Assembly: GCA_002099365.1 (NCBI GenBank)
Contig: MSED01000009.1
Coordinates: forward strand, 1,116,001-1,180,000
Source of the DNA: Phialophora verrucosa
Taxonomy: Eukaryota; Ascomycota; Eurotiomycetes; Chaetothyriales; Herpotrichiellaceae
DNA length: 64,000 nt
Direction of reading: 5' to 3'
Shown one piece after another: positions 34,005 through 43,352 of the stretch. Below the pieces are notes generated by a model that did not search any database, was not told where the DNA came from, and saw only the letters and a program-made list of their open reading frames with translations. The position numbers were made by a program, and so were the translations under genes. Every line of letters begins with the position of its first letter. Within the stretch, counting starts at the first letter, position 1.

Positions 34005-35051
34005 TCACGTCTGTCGCTCCCCATTCAATACTCCATTCTCCACACCCGTCAACTTGGCCTCTCGCTCTCTCGCAAAACTCAGATCCAAAGCTTTGACAAG
34101 GGCGTAGATGCCCCGTAGGAGCGGCGTCTCAACGCCCTTGCTCTCGGCTAGTCGGACCGCGTTGCCCACAATCGCGTCGACTTCCATCCTCGCGTGGACC
34201 TTCGCGTCTGCAAGCATGCTCGGCTCCACGCCTGGGAGCTCACGGACTTTGGCGCGGTTGATTTGATACTCTACCGTCTCGGCGTTGATGCTCGAGTAGC
34301 CGCACGCCTGGGCAATGTGGGAGATTTCGGACATGACGGATTTGATGAGGTTGAGCGAGATGTCTGGCGGCGACGCGTGCAGGAACTCACCATCACGGGA
34401 GAGGGAGAGCGCGCAGATCGGGTTCCAGGCAGCGTTGATGAGCAGTTTGCTGAAGCGCTCAGCTTGGACGTCGTTGTGGACTTCGGTGGCGCCGCCGCCG
34501 GAGTTGAGGAGCGCCGAGAACGACTCGGCGGCGGAGTGATGCTTCAGTGAGTTGGAGGGGTAGGTTCCGATGTGGAGGAGGTCGATTTCTTTGTGGACGA
34601 TGACGCCCGGGGCAACTTGCGTGGCGGGGAGGTAGACTACGCAGGAGAGCAATGGGTTGTTTGGATAGAGCGTGGCGTAAGGTTCTTCGACTGCGATCCC
34701 GTTCTGAATCAGCGCAATGATGGTTTGGGGTCCGATGGCAGGGCGGAGTTGTTCTGCTACACTGGGTGTGCTGGGGATGGCCTTTGCAGTGACGACGACG
34801 TAGTCGAATTTTTCGCCCGGAGGCAGAAGGGCAACGGCATCATCGACGGTGCGCGAGACGTTGGGTTTCAAGATCAAGTTTGGCCCGAATATTGTGCTGT
34901 TGATCGTGAAGCCCTTGGTGGAGGCAACGGTGTAGTTTGAGCGGCAGATGCAGTAGACGTTGGAAGGGGTCACGGCCTGGGCGAGGATCCAGGCGTAGAC
35001 GGCGCCGACACTACCGGTGCCGAAGACGAGGACACGGGTTGGGGAGGCCAT
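34005..35051 (-). CDS. 2-dehydropantoate 2-reductase (ApbA/PanE) family protein
   Basis: This is a single-exon frame of 348 aa. The NADPH-binding Rossmann motif GTGSVGA is at residues 11-17. Family signs follow: 'VVVTAKAIPS' after the second strand, 'IALIQNGIAVEEP', 'SKLLINAAWNPICAL' with the catalytic Lys and Asn, and 'SMLADAKVHARMEVDAI' with the substrate-binding Glu region. Bacterial PanE reduces ketopantoate in pantothenate synthesis. Fungi carry several homologues, only some of which serve that pathway, so the exact substrate is open. Length (about 300-350 aa) is normal. A Gly-rich insertion (LNSGGGATE) interrupts the middle. The N-terminus lacks an obvious targeting peptide. Confidence 0.85.
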   Translation of the reverse strand: MASPTRVLVFGTGSVGAVYAWILAQAVTPSNVYCICRSNYTVASTKGFTINSTIFGPNLILKPNVSRTVDDAVALLPPGEKFDYVVVTAKAIPSTPSVAEQLRPAIGPQTIIALIQNGIAVEEPYATLYPNNPLLSCVVYLPATQVAPGVIVHKEIDLLHIGTYPSNSLKHHSAAESFSALLNSGGGATEVHNDVQAERFSKLLINAAWNPICALSLSRDGEFLHASPPDISLNLIKSVMSEISHIAQACGYSSINAETVEYQINRAKVRELPGVEPSMLADAKVHARMEVDAIVGNAVRLAESKGVETPLLRGIYALVKALDLSFAREREAKLTGVENGVLNGERQT

Positions 35052-35155
35052 TGTTGGATCTGTGCTGAGGAGATGTCAATAGGATGTCTATCGTTGGAGG
35101 GAATTGAGAAGTGGGTGCATGCTTGATATGAGCCCTTCATATCACGTTCAGTTCT

Positions 35156-35629
35156 TCACGTAACCGGGAGCAAGGCCGATATGAGCGAGATGGTGTGCAG
35201 AGGGAATTGGAGATCACGGAGAATGCCCGGTGCCGGATACCATTTGAGCCATTGATAGGGCCTTCGACTTCTGAACGGTCCAGAGACACGAAGGGGAGTA
35301 AAAACAAAACGGATCTGACTTGAGAAGGAGAAAAACCGAAGGAGAGCGAGAGCGCCTATGTACCTTCTGTTGTTTGGTGTAGCCTCGCTAGACACACTTG
35401 GCTTTGCCGGCACGGAAATGGGTCGAGCAACAGCTTGAAAGTTCGTTGGGGGAGCTTGATGGGCTCTGCCAGCACGGGAAAGCAATGTATCCGAGCTGAT
35501 CCAACGAATATGGCGACGGTGATAACCAGCGATTTGCAGAGCTGGCGTCTGACTGTGACGGAGTCCTGATACAGAACCGAGGGACCCTGAGAAGATGCTC
35601 CTGACGCAACCGTTACCTGAGGCTTTCAT
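35156..35629 (-). CDS. Possible small arginine-rich protein, doubtful
   Basis: A 157-codon frame starts with a basic, Ser/Arg-rich and acid-poor N-terminus (RSIFSGSLGSVSG, YHRRHIRWISS) that could be a mitochondrial presequence. No domain is recognised. A GTACAT donor-like site after residue 88 (SSEATPNN) means the real protein, if any, may splice differently. It sits between the reductase gene and the deacetylase gene and could simply be non-coding promoter DNA. Confidence 0.25.
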   Translation of the reverse strand: MKASGNGCVRSIFSGSLGSVSGLRHSQTPALQIAGYHRRHIRWISSDTLLSRAGRAHQAPPTNFQAVARPISVPAKPSVSSEATPNNRRYIGALALLRFFSFSSQIRFVFTPLRVSGPFRSRRPYQWLKWYPAPGILRDLQFPLHTISLISALLPVT

Positions 35630-35990
35630 CTCTATCTCGGCAGTATGTCAGACCATTTTGTATTTGTCTGAGACACGATTGGCGACACCTTCAATAGTCG
35701 TTGCTCAAATTAGGCTGCAATCTGTGTGATTGAGACTCTCAGTGCCTTCAGGTCCAAGGAGATGGAGAAGCTTGCTGTGTGTCTGGGACTGACTTGGTGG
35801 GCTACGGTGGAGCGGAAACACGACGCGCGATGCGACCTGGAGACGCGATGCTTAAATGACGTTGTTGCGCAGGCAAAAGGCCCGCCTCGAAGTTTAAGAC
35901 AGGGACATCGTTTGCTGTTGCTGAGGTCTAACATAGTACCAGAGAGTCGGAACAACACGGCCCATCAAGGAGAGAGAGCGAGAGTATAAG

Positions 35991-38900
35991 ATGATGGACC
36001 CCGATATACCAGCGCCGTCCATCGAACATGACGGCTCCCTGGATTCCAATGTCAACGCGACAAGAACACAGTCGCTCGCGTCGCCCTCGATCAAAGTGAA
36101 TCACCACGACCACACCCACGGACATCCGTCTCTATTGCATTCGGCTGCACAGGTGCCTTTACCATCGTCATCACCCATGCGCAGCCCTTACCACACCCCG
36201 GCGCCGCCCAAGACCAAATCCCTCTCCCCGAGACCCCCCTCCCGCTCACCCTCTGTCGCAAGTTTCCGCGGAGAGAGGCAGAACACCCCGCCTCTGCGCA
36301 GGTCGACATCCAGTCTGAGCAACACAAGAGGCAGCACTCCTCAATATCGGCGCACCTCTTCCAACCTGAATCCTCTGTCTCCTGTCGTAAATGGCAAGAT
36401 GTCCGTCGCAGAACGGCCGCCCTTGACGGCAAATTCCGTTGCCCAAGAGTATTTTGGAAAGGAGATGGAGGCGCATACATCTCTGCAAGCGCCAGTGCTT
36501 GTCCTCGTTCATGACTCCTGTTATGGCCACCGCTTTTCGCGCCCTCGTTCGACCAAGAGCGCTCTAGCTACGATTGTAGAGCGGCCTGAGAGAATCCATG
36601 CCACGGTTCTAGGAGCATCAGCGGCGTATATACGGCTAGGAGGGCGCCACGCCGAGGGTGAATTTGCCCCTCGGCCCAAGCATGACCCTTCGAGCGTGCG
36701 AAACATCCCTTTCCAAATTCGCAAGACGTCTCGCATAATCCCTCTCACGCATCCATCCGTGGTCTTTGTGCATGGCTCAAAGTGGATGGAGGAGCTGCAG
36801 ATCATGTGCGACACCGCGGAAGGCAAGTTGGCCCTCAACGGGAAGGAGTTGGTGAGACCGATTGGGTATGGCAAGGACGAGAACGGGCAACCACTTCCCA
36901 AGTTGCATGAGGGCGATCTCTATTTGTGCGCAGAATCTTTAGCGGCTTTCCAAGGATGTCTGGGCGGTGTATGCGATGCAGTAGACACGATTTTCTCGTC
37001 GACATTGACAAAACGAGCTTTTGTCTGCATTCGACCTCCGGGCCATCACTGCTCCTCCAATTATCCGTCCGGCTTCTGCTGGTTGAACAACGTGCATGTT
37101 GGAATCGCCTATGCGGCTATGAACCACGGACTCACGCACGCTGCCATCATTGATTTTGATCTGCACCACGGCGATGGCTCACAGAATATTGCTTGGGATC
37201 AGAATCGCAAAGCACACAGTGCAGCGAAGAATGCACCAGCACACAAGAAGACTCCAATCGGCTATTACAGTCTCCACGACATCAACTCATATCCCTGCGA
37301 ATGGGGTGATGAGGAGAAGATTCAGAAAGCAAGTCTGTGCATCGAGAACGCCCACGGCCAGTCGGTCTGGAACGTACACCTCGAGCCTTGGAAGACGCAT
37401 CAAGAGTTCTGGAAGCTCTACGAAAAGAAGTATATGATCCTCCTTGAGAAGACGAGAATATTTTTGCGCCATCATACAGCAAGACTACGCGCTTCTGGAA
37501 ATCAGCAACCGAAAGCTGCCATTTTCATCTCTGCCGGTTTTGACGCAAGCGAGCACGAGGGCGCAGGCATGCAACGACACAGCGTCAACGTGCCCACCGA
37601 GTTCTATGCGCGCTTCACAGCCGACATCGCTAGACTTGCTGGAGAGGACGATCTTGGCGTCGATGGCCGTGTTATCAGCGTGCTTGAAGGCGGATACAGT
37701 GATCGTGCCCTGACCTCAGGCGTGCTCAGCCATATTTGTGGCCTGGCTTGTGACACCGTCACAGAAGATGCATCGAGTTCCTCAACTCTCGGCGGGAACA
37801 CGTATCAAACGATCAACAACTGGGTTGATCAAGTCAATAGCACCTCCTCAGAGGTCACCTATTCCGCGGACTGGTGGGAGTTGCAAAACTTGGAAGAGCT
37901 TGAAGCTGCAGTAGCGGGCCGTCAACCAGCCGCCAAATCCCACAAGGGCAAGACCGGCGACTATGCGTCGCCAACTCAGGCTTCTACGCTCAAGATGACC
38001 CATCATGCTCGTGAACGACAATCACTTTCTACACTTCAGGCCAGAATGTCTCTCGAAGCCAAGTACGAGCCTCCGCCGCCAGAGGTTGACTGGGCCGTCG
38101 CTGCATATGAGTTATCTCGCGTCATAATACCCAACAATCGACAGACGCTAAGTTGTACACACGAAGAGCTCAATACGGAAGCCACGAAAGCTCGGCGGGA
38201 ACGACAATCGGCCGTGGGCGTTCCACTTCCATCGGACGAGCCAATGCAATTACGCGTTCGCAAAGCTAAGGCGCAGCCGCCTGGACTTCCGGCTATGCGA
38301 GCAACCTCTCGGAACGCTAGTCGTCGGACAACGATCGCAGCAGTTAGTGACCTGCCTGATCCGACAATGAAGCAGCCAGAAGTACCTTCTGGTAGAATGC
38401 GGCGTCGATCCAGTGATGCTTCAAGCATATTGTCGAGCTTCCAAGGTATGAAGTTGTCGGATGAGAAGGCAGGAGAGAACGGGGTTATGTCCAAGCCGCC
38501 AACCGCTCAAGTACCGTCCAGAGCACCCTCTGTTGCTTTAGGGCAAGCTGGAAAACCGGCTCCAGTGAGAAAGCCCAGAGTACCGGCTGCCACAAAGGTG
38601 CCTGCGAAGCCAAAAGCTAGTCCACGCAAAGCGAAAGCTACTGTTCCACCTGTGCCGACGATGCCTTCGACAACTCCTGCTGCTGAAGCGAAGCTTGGGA
38701 ATGGCATCAAACGAGAGTCGTCTCTGTCCTCTCAGGACGTCGCGAAACCAGACAGCATGGACAACTTGACGAGCGGCATGAAGAAAATTAGCATCAAGCT
38801 GAAGGTGCCAAGCGCGGAAGAGCATGATGCGAAACTGCAACAGAAGGTACTGGATGACAAGCAGAAGAAGCCGCGAGCACCTAGAAAGCCCGCGATCACG

Positions 38901-39554
38901 AAAACCACGAAGGGATCCGAGAAGCCGGCGGCGGCGGCTCCCGCGTCGCGTTCTGAGGACTCGGTGCAAATTCAGCCCAATCCCGTACAGCCAGAAGTCC
39001 AGCAGCCACCTGAGGTTCTGCCAACCACAGCAGCATCCTCAGTCATCGGCGAGAAGTTGGCTTCGTCTGAATGCCCAACCCCCGCGGATATGACTACCGG
39101 AGTGGTGTCCGAGAAACCAGAACTGGACCTTACACCACCATCTTCTGCGCCTCAAGGTGCAGAGATAGCAGCAGATCCCCAGGTGCATATCGCCCCTGAA
39201 ATGCCCGAGGATCCAGTTATGGTAGACGTCCAACCTCCTTCCTTGAATTCTCTTGCTGGCCACTACGACGCTCCTGACCCGCATCCGTTTGCCGGATTTG
39301 GAAATCCGACTGCCAATACGGCGTCTCGGAGTCCTATATATGAGGAACCAGATGCAGAAACTGCTTTATCCGCAGCAGCGAACCCTTTCGGAGCAACCAC
39401 CCCGGTCCAGAGAACAAAGCAAGATTTGCCAGTATTCACTGCAAGCTCACCCATTCCGTTTGCGGCACCCGCGAACAACAAGAACAATGAAACCGACATG
39501 GATTCTATGAAGCACGAACATGCTGACAACACCAAGCGGTATGCCGGGATTTAG
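35991..39554 (+). CDS. hosB: Histone deacetylase of the Hos3/HosB type
   Basis: This is a 1,187-aa single-exon gene. After a disordered, Ser/Pro-rich N-terminus of about 165 residues, the class II-like deacetylase domain (about 170-600) shows RPPGHHCSSNYPSGFCWLNNV near 348, IDFDLHHGDGSQ near 388, SAGFDASEHEGAG near 514 and VISVLEGGYS near 563. The zinc ligands and the His pair are intact, so it should be active. Hos3-type enzymes remove acetyl groups from core histones in the nucleus. The remaining 580 residues form a disordered tail with a Lys/Pro/Ala-rich stretch (about 850-900, PVRKPRVPAATKVPAKPKAS) like a histone H1 tail, then acidic and Pro-rich segments. An AATAAA at 39931 may end the transcript. 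Orthologues have a similar but usually shorter tail. Confidence 0.93.
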   Translation: MMDPDIPAPSIEHDGSLDSNVNATRTQSLASPSIKVNHHDHTHGHPSLLHSAAQVPLPSSSPMRSPYHTPAPPKTKSLSPRPPSRSPSVASFRGERQNTPPLRRSTSSLSNTRGSTPQYRRTSSNLNPLSPVVNGKMSVAERPPLTANSVAQEYFGKEMEAHTSLQAPVLVLVHDSCYGHRFSRPRSTKSALATIVERPERIHATVLGASAAYIRLGGRHAEGEFAPRPKHDPSSVRNIPFQIRKTSRIIPLTHPSVVFVHGSKWMEELQIMCDTAEGKLALNGKELVRPIGYGKDENGQPLPKLHEGDLYLCAESLAAFQGCLGGVCDAVDTIFSSTLTKRAFVCIRPPGHHCSSNYPSGFCWLNNVHVGIAYAAMNHGLTHAAIIDFDLHHGDGSQNIAWDQNRKAHSAAKNAPAHKKTPIGYYSLHDINSYPCEWGDEEKIQKASLCIENAHGQSVWNVHLEPWKTHQEFWKLYEKKYMILLEKTRIFLRHHTARLRASGNQQPKAAIFISAGFDASEHEGAGMQRHSVNVPTEFYARFTADIARLAGEDDLGVDGRVISVLEGGYSDRALTSGVLSHICGLACDTVTEDASSSSTLGGNTYQTINNWVDQVNSTSSEVTYSADWWELQNLEELEAAVAGRQPAAKSHKGKTGDYASPTQASTLKMTHHARERQSLSTLQARMSLEAKYEPPPPEVDWAVAAYELSRVIIPNNRQTLSCTHEELNTEATKARRERQSAVGVPLPSDEPMQLRVRKAKAQPPGLPAMRATSRNASRRTTIAAVSDLPDPTMKQPEVPSGRMRRRSSDASSILSSFQGMKLSDEKAGENGVMSKPPTAQVPSRAPSVALGQAGKPAPVRKPRVPAATKVPAKPKASPRKAKATVPPVPTMPSTTPAAEAKLGNGIKRESSLSSQDVAKPDSMDNLTSGMKKISIKLKVPSAEEHDAKLQQKVLDDKQKKPRAPRKPAITKTTKGSEKPAAAAPASRSEDSVQIQPNPVQPEVQQPPEVLPTTAASSVIGEKLASSECPTPADMTTGVVSEKPELDLTPPSSAPQGAEIAADPQVHIAPEMPEDPVMVDVQPPSLNSLAGHYDAPDPHPFAGFGNPTANTASRSPIYEEPDAETALSAAANPFGATTPVQRTKQDLPVFTASSPIPFAAPANNKNNETDMDSMKHEHADNTKRYAGI

Positions 39555-40324
39555 GAGATTCCGGAGACACCGAAGTATTGAGCACCAGTGGGATGACGTG
39601 GACAGAGTGGTGTTTGACGGGGCTGGGAGGAACAGCTTGATAGCTTGACGGCGCTCAACCTGGACACTCTTTCTATGGCTTGTTGAGACGCCGTCCTTGT
39701 ACTACTTTTGCTTTGTCTCGTTTCCTTTGTTTGAGCTGAGTCAGAGATACCCCATACAGCATGTTCAGGCGCTTGGATAACAGCGTTTTCTGGCTTGGTT
39801 TCGGTCAGGCCAAGCATGCAGGGAAGAGAGGATTGGACAACCTTGTGCTGGGGCAGATGTAAGTCATACTTGGGATCACGATGGGACTGCCAACCGTTGA
39901 ACCAGACGGAGGTATTGTATTCATTTCTTGAATAAAACTTAACGCCATTGCCATGGTGTGGGACGGTCAAACTCGCTCTCTCCTTTGCAAAAGTAAATTG
40001 ATCGGCAGATGTCAAAGATACCCTCTACTCGTACAGCTACCGACCCTCGAGCACAGCAATACCAGCGTCTATGAAAGAACACCAGTGCCGAAACCAACAG
40101 CACCGACAAGAACAATCGCAACCAACACCACGAGTAGAACATTAAGCGTCCACTCCTCCGCCCTCGTCTGGGCTTTCTACAGTACAGCATCTGTCCAGGG
40201 ACTACACCTTCGCTAAGCACCTTCGCCTTCATCTTCGTCTTCTTTATCCCATGCGATCCCTTTTTATTTTATCCCAACTAATGGGCTCGAGTGCTCCTGC
40301 TTCCGCTTCCCGCTCCTCAGTTCT
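39555..40324. other. Convergent intergenic region with a poly(A)-like signal
   Basis: These 770 nt lie between convergent genes and hold an AATAAA at 39931 in the deacetylase direction. Short frames on the other strand show no recognisable motif. Confidence 0.55.
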
Positions 40325-41461
40325 TCACTTCCTCCACCGAAACCAGTTCGACCACGACTGCCAGTTCCCGAACGGGTACTTCTCGCTCCGTCCCACCGGC
40401 TTGGCCTTCTTCCTGCTCTGCATTGCCGCGGCGGCCTGCTGGGTCGGAGCCGGCCCGGCCATGGAATCGGCGTACGTGTGCAGCAGCTCGTATTGGTCCT
40501 GGGGTTTTAGCATGTTGAAGCGGTGCCAGGCCTGGATCTGCGTGCGGGTCCATTGGCCCGAGTAGATCTCGCGTTCGACCGAGTCTTTCAGCGAGGCGTA
40601 GGTTGGGAGGCCGTCAAAGTCGAAATGGACTTGTCGTTGGGGTTGGACCTGGTATTGGTATTGGGTTTCGTATTGCTGGGGCTGATACTGATACTGATGC
40701 TGTTGATATTGGTACTGGTACTGACGCTGTCCATATTGCGGTTGTGCATATGTTGTCGGTGTCTGTCGGGGGGACACGCCGCGCATTGTATCTGCACTGT
40801 GCGGACTGCACGGGCTGATCGGACTGCGTGGACTGATCGAGCTGGCGGTTGGAAAGGTGGGACTGCGCTTCGTCGACCGGTGTGTCACCACGCTGCCGAT
40901 CCGGCGGACGTTCCCACCGCCACTACGGGGGGACCGATGGGAATTCGATGACCGGGAGGACACCACGGGCAGCGCGCCGGGCATGGCGATAGCGGCCAGG
41001 TCTTGGGCAGGATTGGCCAGGCGGGAGAAGAAGTCGACATTTTTGCCACGGTCGAGGGCTTGGATCGCGTTGTTGGGACGGCCGATGAGCTGCGGCGCGT
41101 CCGAGGACCATTTCTGGCGGGACACACGGGAGCGCTTCGGCGGCAGGGACAGGTTCAGGTCCAGGTCCGCAGGGCGGGAGAAGCGCTTCTCTGTCACACG
41201 CTGGGCGTACGCGCGCGGGTCGTCGTTCTGGGCTCTGGACGAGGAGCGCTTCTTGCCCGGCGACGTCGTCGTCGGAGGTGGTAGAACGCGACCGTAGCCT
41301 GTTTGGACATTCTGACGTGCACAGTCTGCGCAGGCGTAGTGGTGGTCAATTCGGGGAGCGGAAAAGGCGCCCGACCTGCATGCTAGGGTTGGGTAGTCGC
41401 ATGGGGTGGTGGCGCCGACTTCGCACCCGCAGGACCAGCTCTCTACTTCGCGGCGACACAT
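40325..41461 (-). CDS. Cys-rich N-terminal protein with KRSRVSR motif and Gln/Tyr-rich tract
   Basis: The 378-aa single frame begins with cysteines at 2, 11, 13, 21, 28, 44 and 47, ending in C-x2-C. This is the layout of a large ascomycete family of short N-terminal Cys-rich proteins (MC...CG...C...C..C). A basic motif KRSRVSR at 109-115, preceded by DLDLNLS, could be a nuclear signal or a binding motif. Residues 238-277 form a Gln/Tyr-rich low-complexity tract (about 20 Gln and 15 Tyr) that resembles a prion-like domain. The C-terminus includes a LPTYASLKDSV segment and an aromatic W-rich end. The neighbour at 42087 shares the first two features. Function unknown; zinc binding by the cysteines is inference. 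Confidence 0.68.
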   Translation of the reverse strand: MCRREVESWSCGCEVGATTPCDYPTLACRSGAFSAPRIDHHYACADCARQNVQTGYGRVLPPPTTTSPGKKRSSSRAQNDDPRAYAQRVTEKRFSRPADLDLNLSLPPKRSRVSRQKWSSDAPQLIGRPNNAIQALDRGKNVDFFSRLANPAQDLAAIAMPGALPVVSSRSSNSHRSPRSGGGNVRRIGSVVTHRSTKRSPTFPTASSISPRSPISPCSPHSADTMRGVSPRQTPTTYAQPQYGQRQYQYQYQQHQYQYQPQQYETQYQYQVQPQRQVHFDFDGLPTYASLKDSVEREIYSGQWTRTQIQAWHRFNMLKPQDQYELLHTYADSMAGPAPTQQAAAAMQSRKKAKPVGRSEKYPFGNWQSWSNWFRWRK

Positions 41462-42086
41462 TTGGTTAAGGAGTCACTGGTTGAGGTGCTCAGGCAGGTG
41501 AGATCTTTTTGGGCTGTTGTTCCCCGTTTGCTGCGAAGATGCGTCGAGGACTCAGGAAGATCGAGAATGGGAGGGGGTGAAGGGGGAGGTATCACGCTGG
41601 GGGGTTGATATCGAGTGGATCAAAGAGTGAACTGACAATACCTTCTTTGTTCTGCATGTCTGCATGCGGACACTCGAGGCATCTAAGCGGGAGACGGGGC
41701 TTAGGAGGAACTCCTTCATGGCTGAACACTTATTGCGTAGATCTTAACGGATCAGCAGAATGGAGGGGAAGACTTAAAGAGGAGAGGAAATAGTATTCGT
41801 GCGTGTGGTGTATATAGACGGATGTTTTGACTAGAAAAGTACTCTTGTTGCGGAGAAACAGACATGACATGGTCATAAGGCATGGATACAGACTCAGCTC
41901 AGCTCAGCTCACCTTTCTTCGGCATGGTCTGAATCTGTTTATATCATGTTTCTTCCTAAGAGCTCGTCAGCCTTGGCCAGCCATCGTGGGTCTAGTCATC
42001 GTGACGAAGCAACGCTTTCTGCTACCCTGGTTTGCGCTTGGGCCTCTGCTGCCCAGTAATAGTGGAATTTTTATTCGATTTCAGGC
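41462..42086. other. Intergenic region with AGCTC repeat
   Basis: No gene is seen. An AGCTC pentamer repeat (about 41893-41911) lies in the middle. The part near 41500-41820 should hold the promoter of the Cys-rich gene on the minus strand. Confidence 0.5.
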
Positions 42087-42719
42087 TCATCTCTGACCAA
42101 GTTCAGTGGTTTGGGAACAGAGCCCGTCTCTTGAGCCGCTCACCTTGTAGTGTCCGACGTTGGTACTGTTAGGGTTGGGTGCCATCAAAAGGGAATCGAA
42201 CACGGGCTCTTGGTGATTATCTCTTTTCACGTTGCTTATGCGGTGCCTCAATCGGTTCTGCAGCACGTCGAAGGAGTATGCGTACTCTTCCCGGGAAACA
42301 CGCGAGCGCTTGCTTGATGCGGACATGTCCAAGTCATTTTGATGTGGACGCTTCCCGTAGTGGCTGAGGTAGCTGTACTCACTGAAGTCGTAATCATCAC
42401 CGCAAGATTCGCTGTAGAGAAGCTTCCTTTGCGGGCTGGTGGAGGGGGAAGATGCTTGGGTGCGGAGTGGCCGTGCAGCTGATAGCTGTTGTCCTGGCAG
42501 ACTAGGTTCTTGAGGCCTCTTGTGATGCGAAGTGGCTGGAAGCCCTCTGGCTTCCTTGACTTTGCAACCGGGGCATTTCTGGAGAACTGGCACACGTCCT
42601 GGCGTCGCTGCTGCTTTCTCACAGGAGGGTAATGGTATGTAGTAGTTGCAGCTATTCCAGTTTCGAGTGGGAATGCCTTCATAACCGCAGAGGTACACGT
42701 TCTTGTACCACTGGCACAT
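42087..42719 (-). CDS. Small Cys-rich paralogue with KRSRVSR motif
   Basis: The 210-aa frame begins MCQWYKNVYLCGYEG, with cysteines at 2, 11, 24, 33, 49 and 52 that end in CPGC. A DLDMSASSKRSRVSR block at residues 129-143 matches the DLDLNLSLPPKRSRVSR block of the neighbour at 40325, so the two are probably paralogues. The Gln/Tyr tract of the neighbour is missing. Between the Cys region and the motif lies a Pro/Ser-rich linker and a Tyr/Asp-rich patch (DDYDFSEYSYLSHYG). The C-terminal end is not recognisable and might be shortened or extended by splicing. Family function is unknown. Confidence 0.62.
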   Translation of the reverse strand: MCQWYKNVYLCGYEGIPTRNWNSCNYYIPLPSCEKAAATPGRVPVLQKCPGCKVKEARGLPATSHHKRPQEPSLPGQQLSAARPLRTQASSPSTSPQRKLLYSESCGDDYDFSEYSYLSHYGKRPHQNDLDMSASSKRSRVSREEYAYSFDVLQNRLRHRISNVKRDNHQEPVFDSLLMAPNPNSTNVGHYKVSGSRDGLCSQTTELGQR

Positions 42720-43352
42720 GGTATGGCGGAGGTCAAATTTGTGAGACGATGGAACCGGTTCCTAGGTATCTACTTTGGAGGCAGGAGAACGGCTGTGAGG
42801 TGTGCACTGCTAAGCGGACAGGTAATTGTAGGACAGGATATGAGAACAGGGACTCGAAGAATGTGCGTACAATGGCTTCTTTGTTGCGTATCCGGACCCG
42901 GAAACACGACTTAGACCCAGCCAACAACCAAGGAGTCCGTAGCTGGCAGTGTCATAGTGGGTTAATTCGACAATCTAGTCTTTGCCGTTACCGAAATGGC
43001 ATGATTGCGGTAACTGGAGTTTCGAGTAACAGGAGAAATGAGAGAGAAGAACTGAACGCAAGGACCAGTTCGGACAATGACGCAAGCACAAGGCTGAGAC
43101 ATTCGGCACTGCAAGGCTGAAGCCCTGGCAGTCCCGGTTGCCCCGCCGACAAGTTGTGTTTGTCCTAATCAGGAAGCAACGACACGGACATTGATCTCCA
43201 AAGTTGTACCGTCATTCGTCCAAACGACCTCTGCATGAACCATATTGTCCCTGCGTATCCGACGTATAATTAGCTGCGCATGGACTTATTTGCGATCCAA
43301 CCTGAGCTCTGTTACAGCTCAAGTAAACAAAACTCCCACGCCACAAAGAACC
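42720..43352. promoter_or_regulatory. Divergent promoter region (Cys-rich gene / chitin synthase)
   Basis: This 633-nt gap separates divergent start codons. Short frames inside show nothing recognisable. A frame open from 43245 joins the chitin synthase start; I prefer the ATG at 43353, which opens with MGEPPTPTRVPPSYVDG. Confidence 0.5.
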
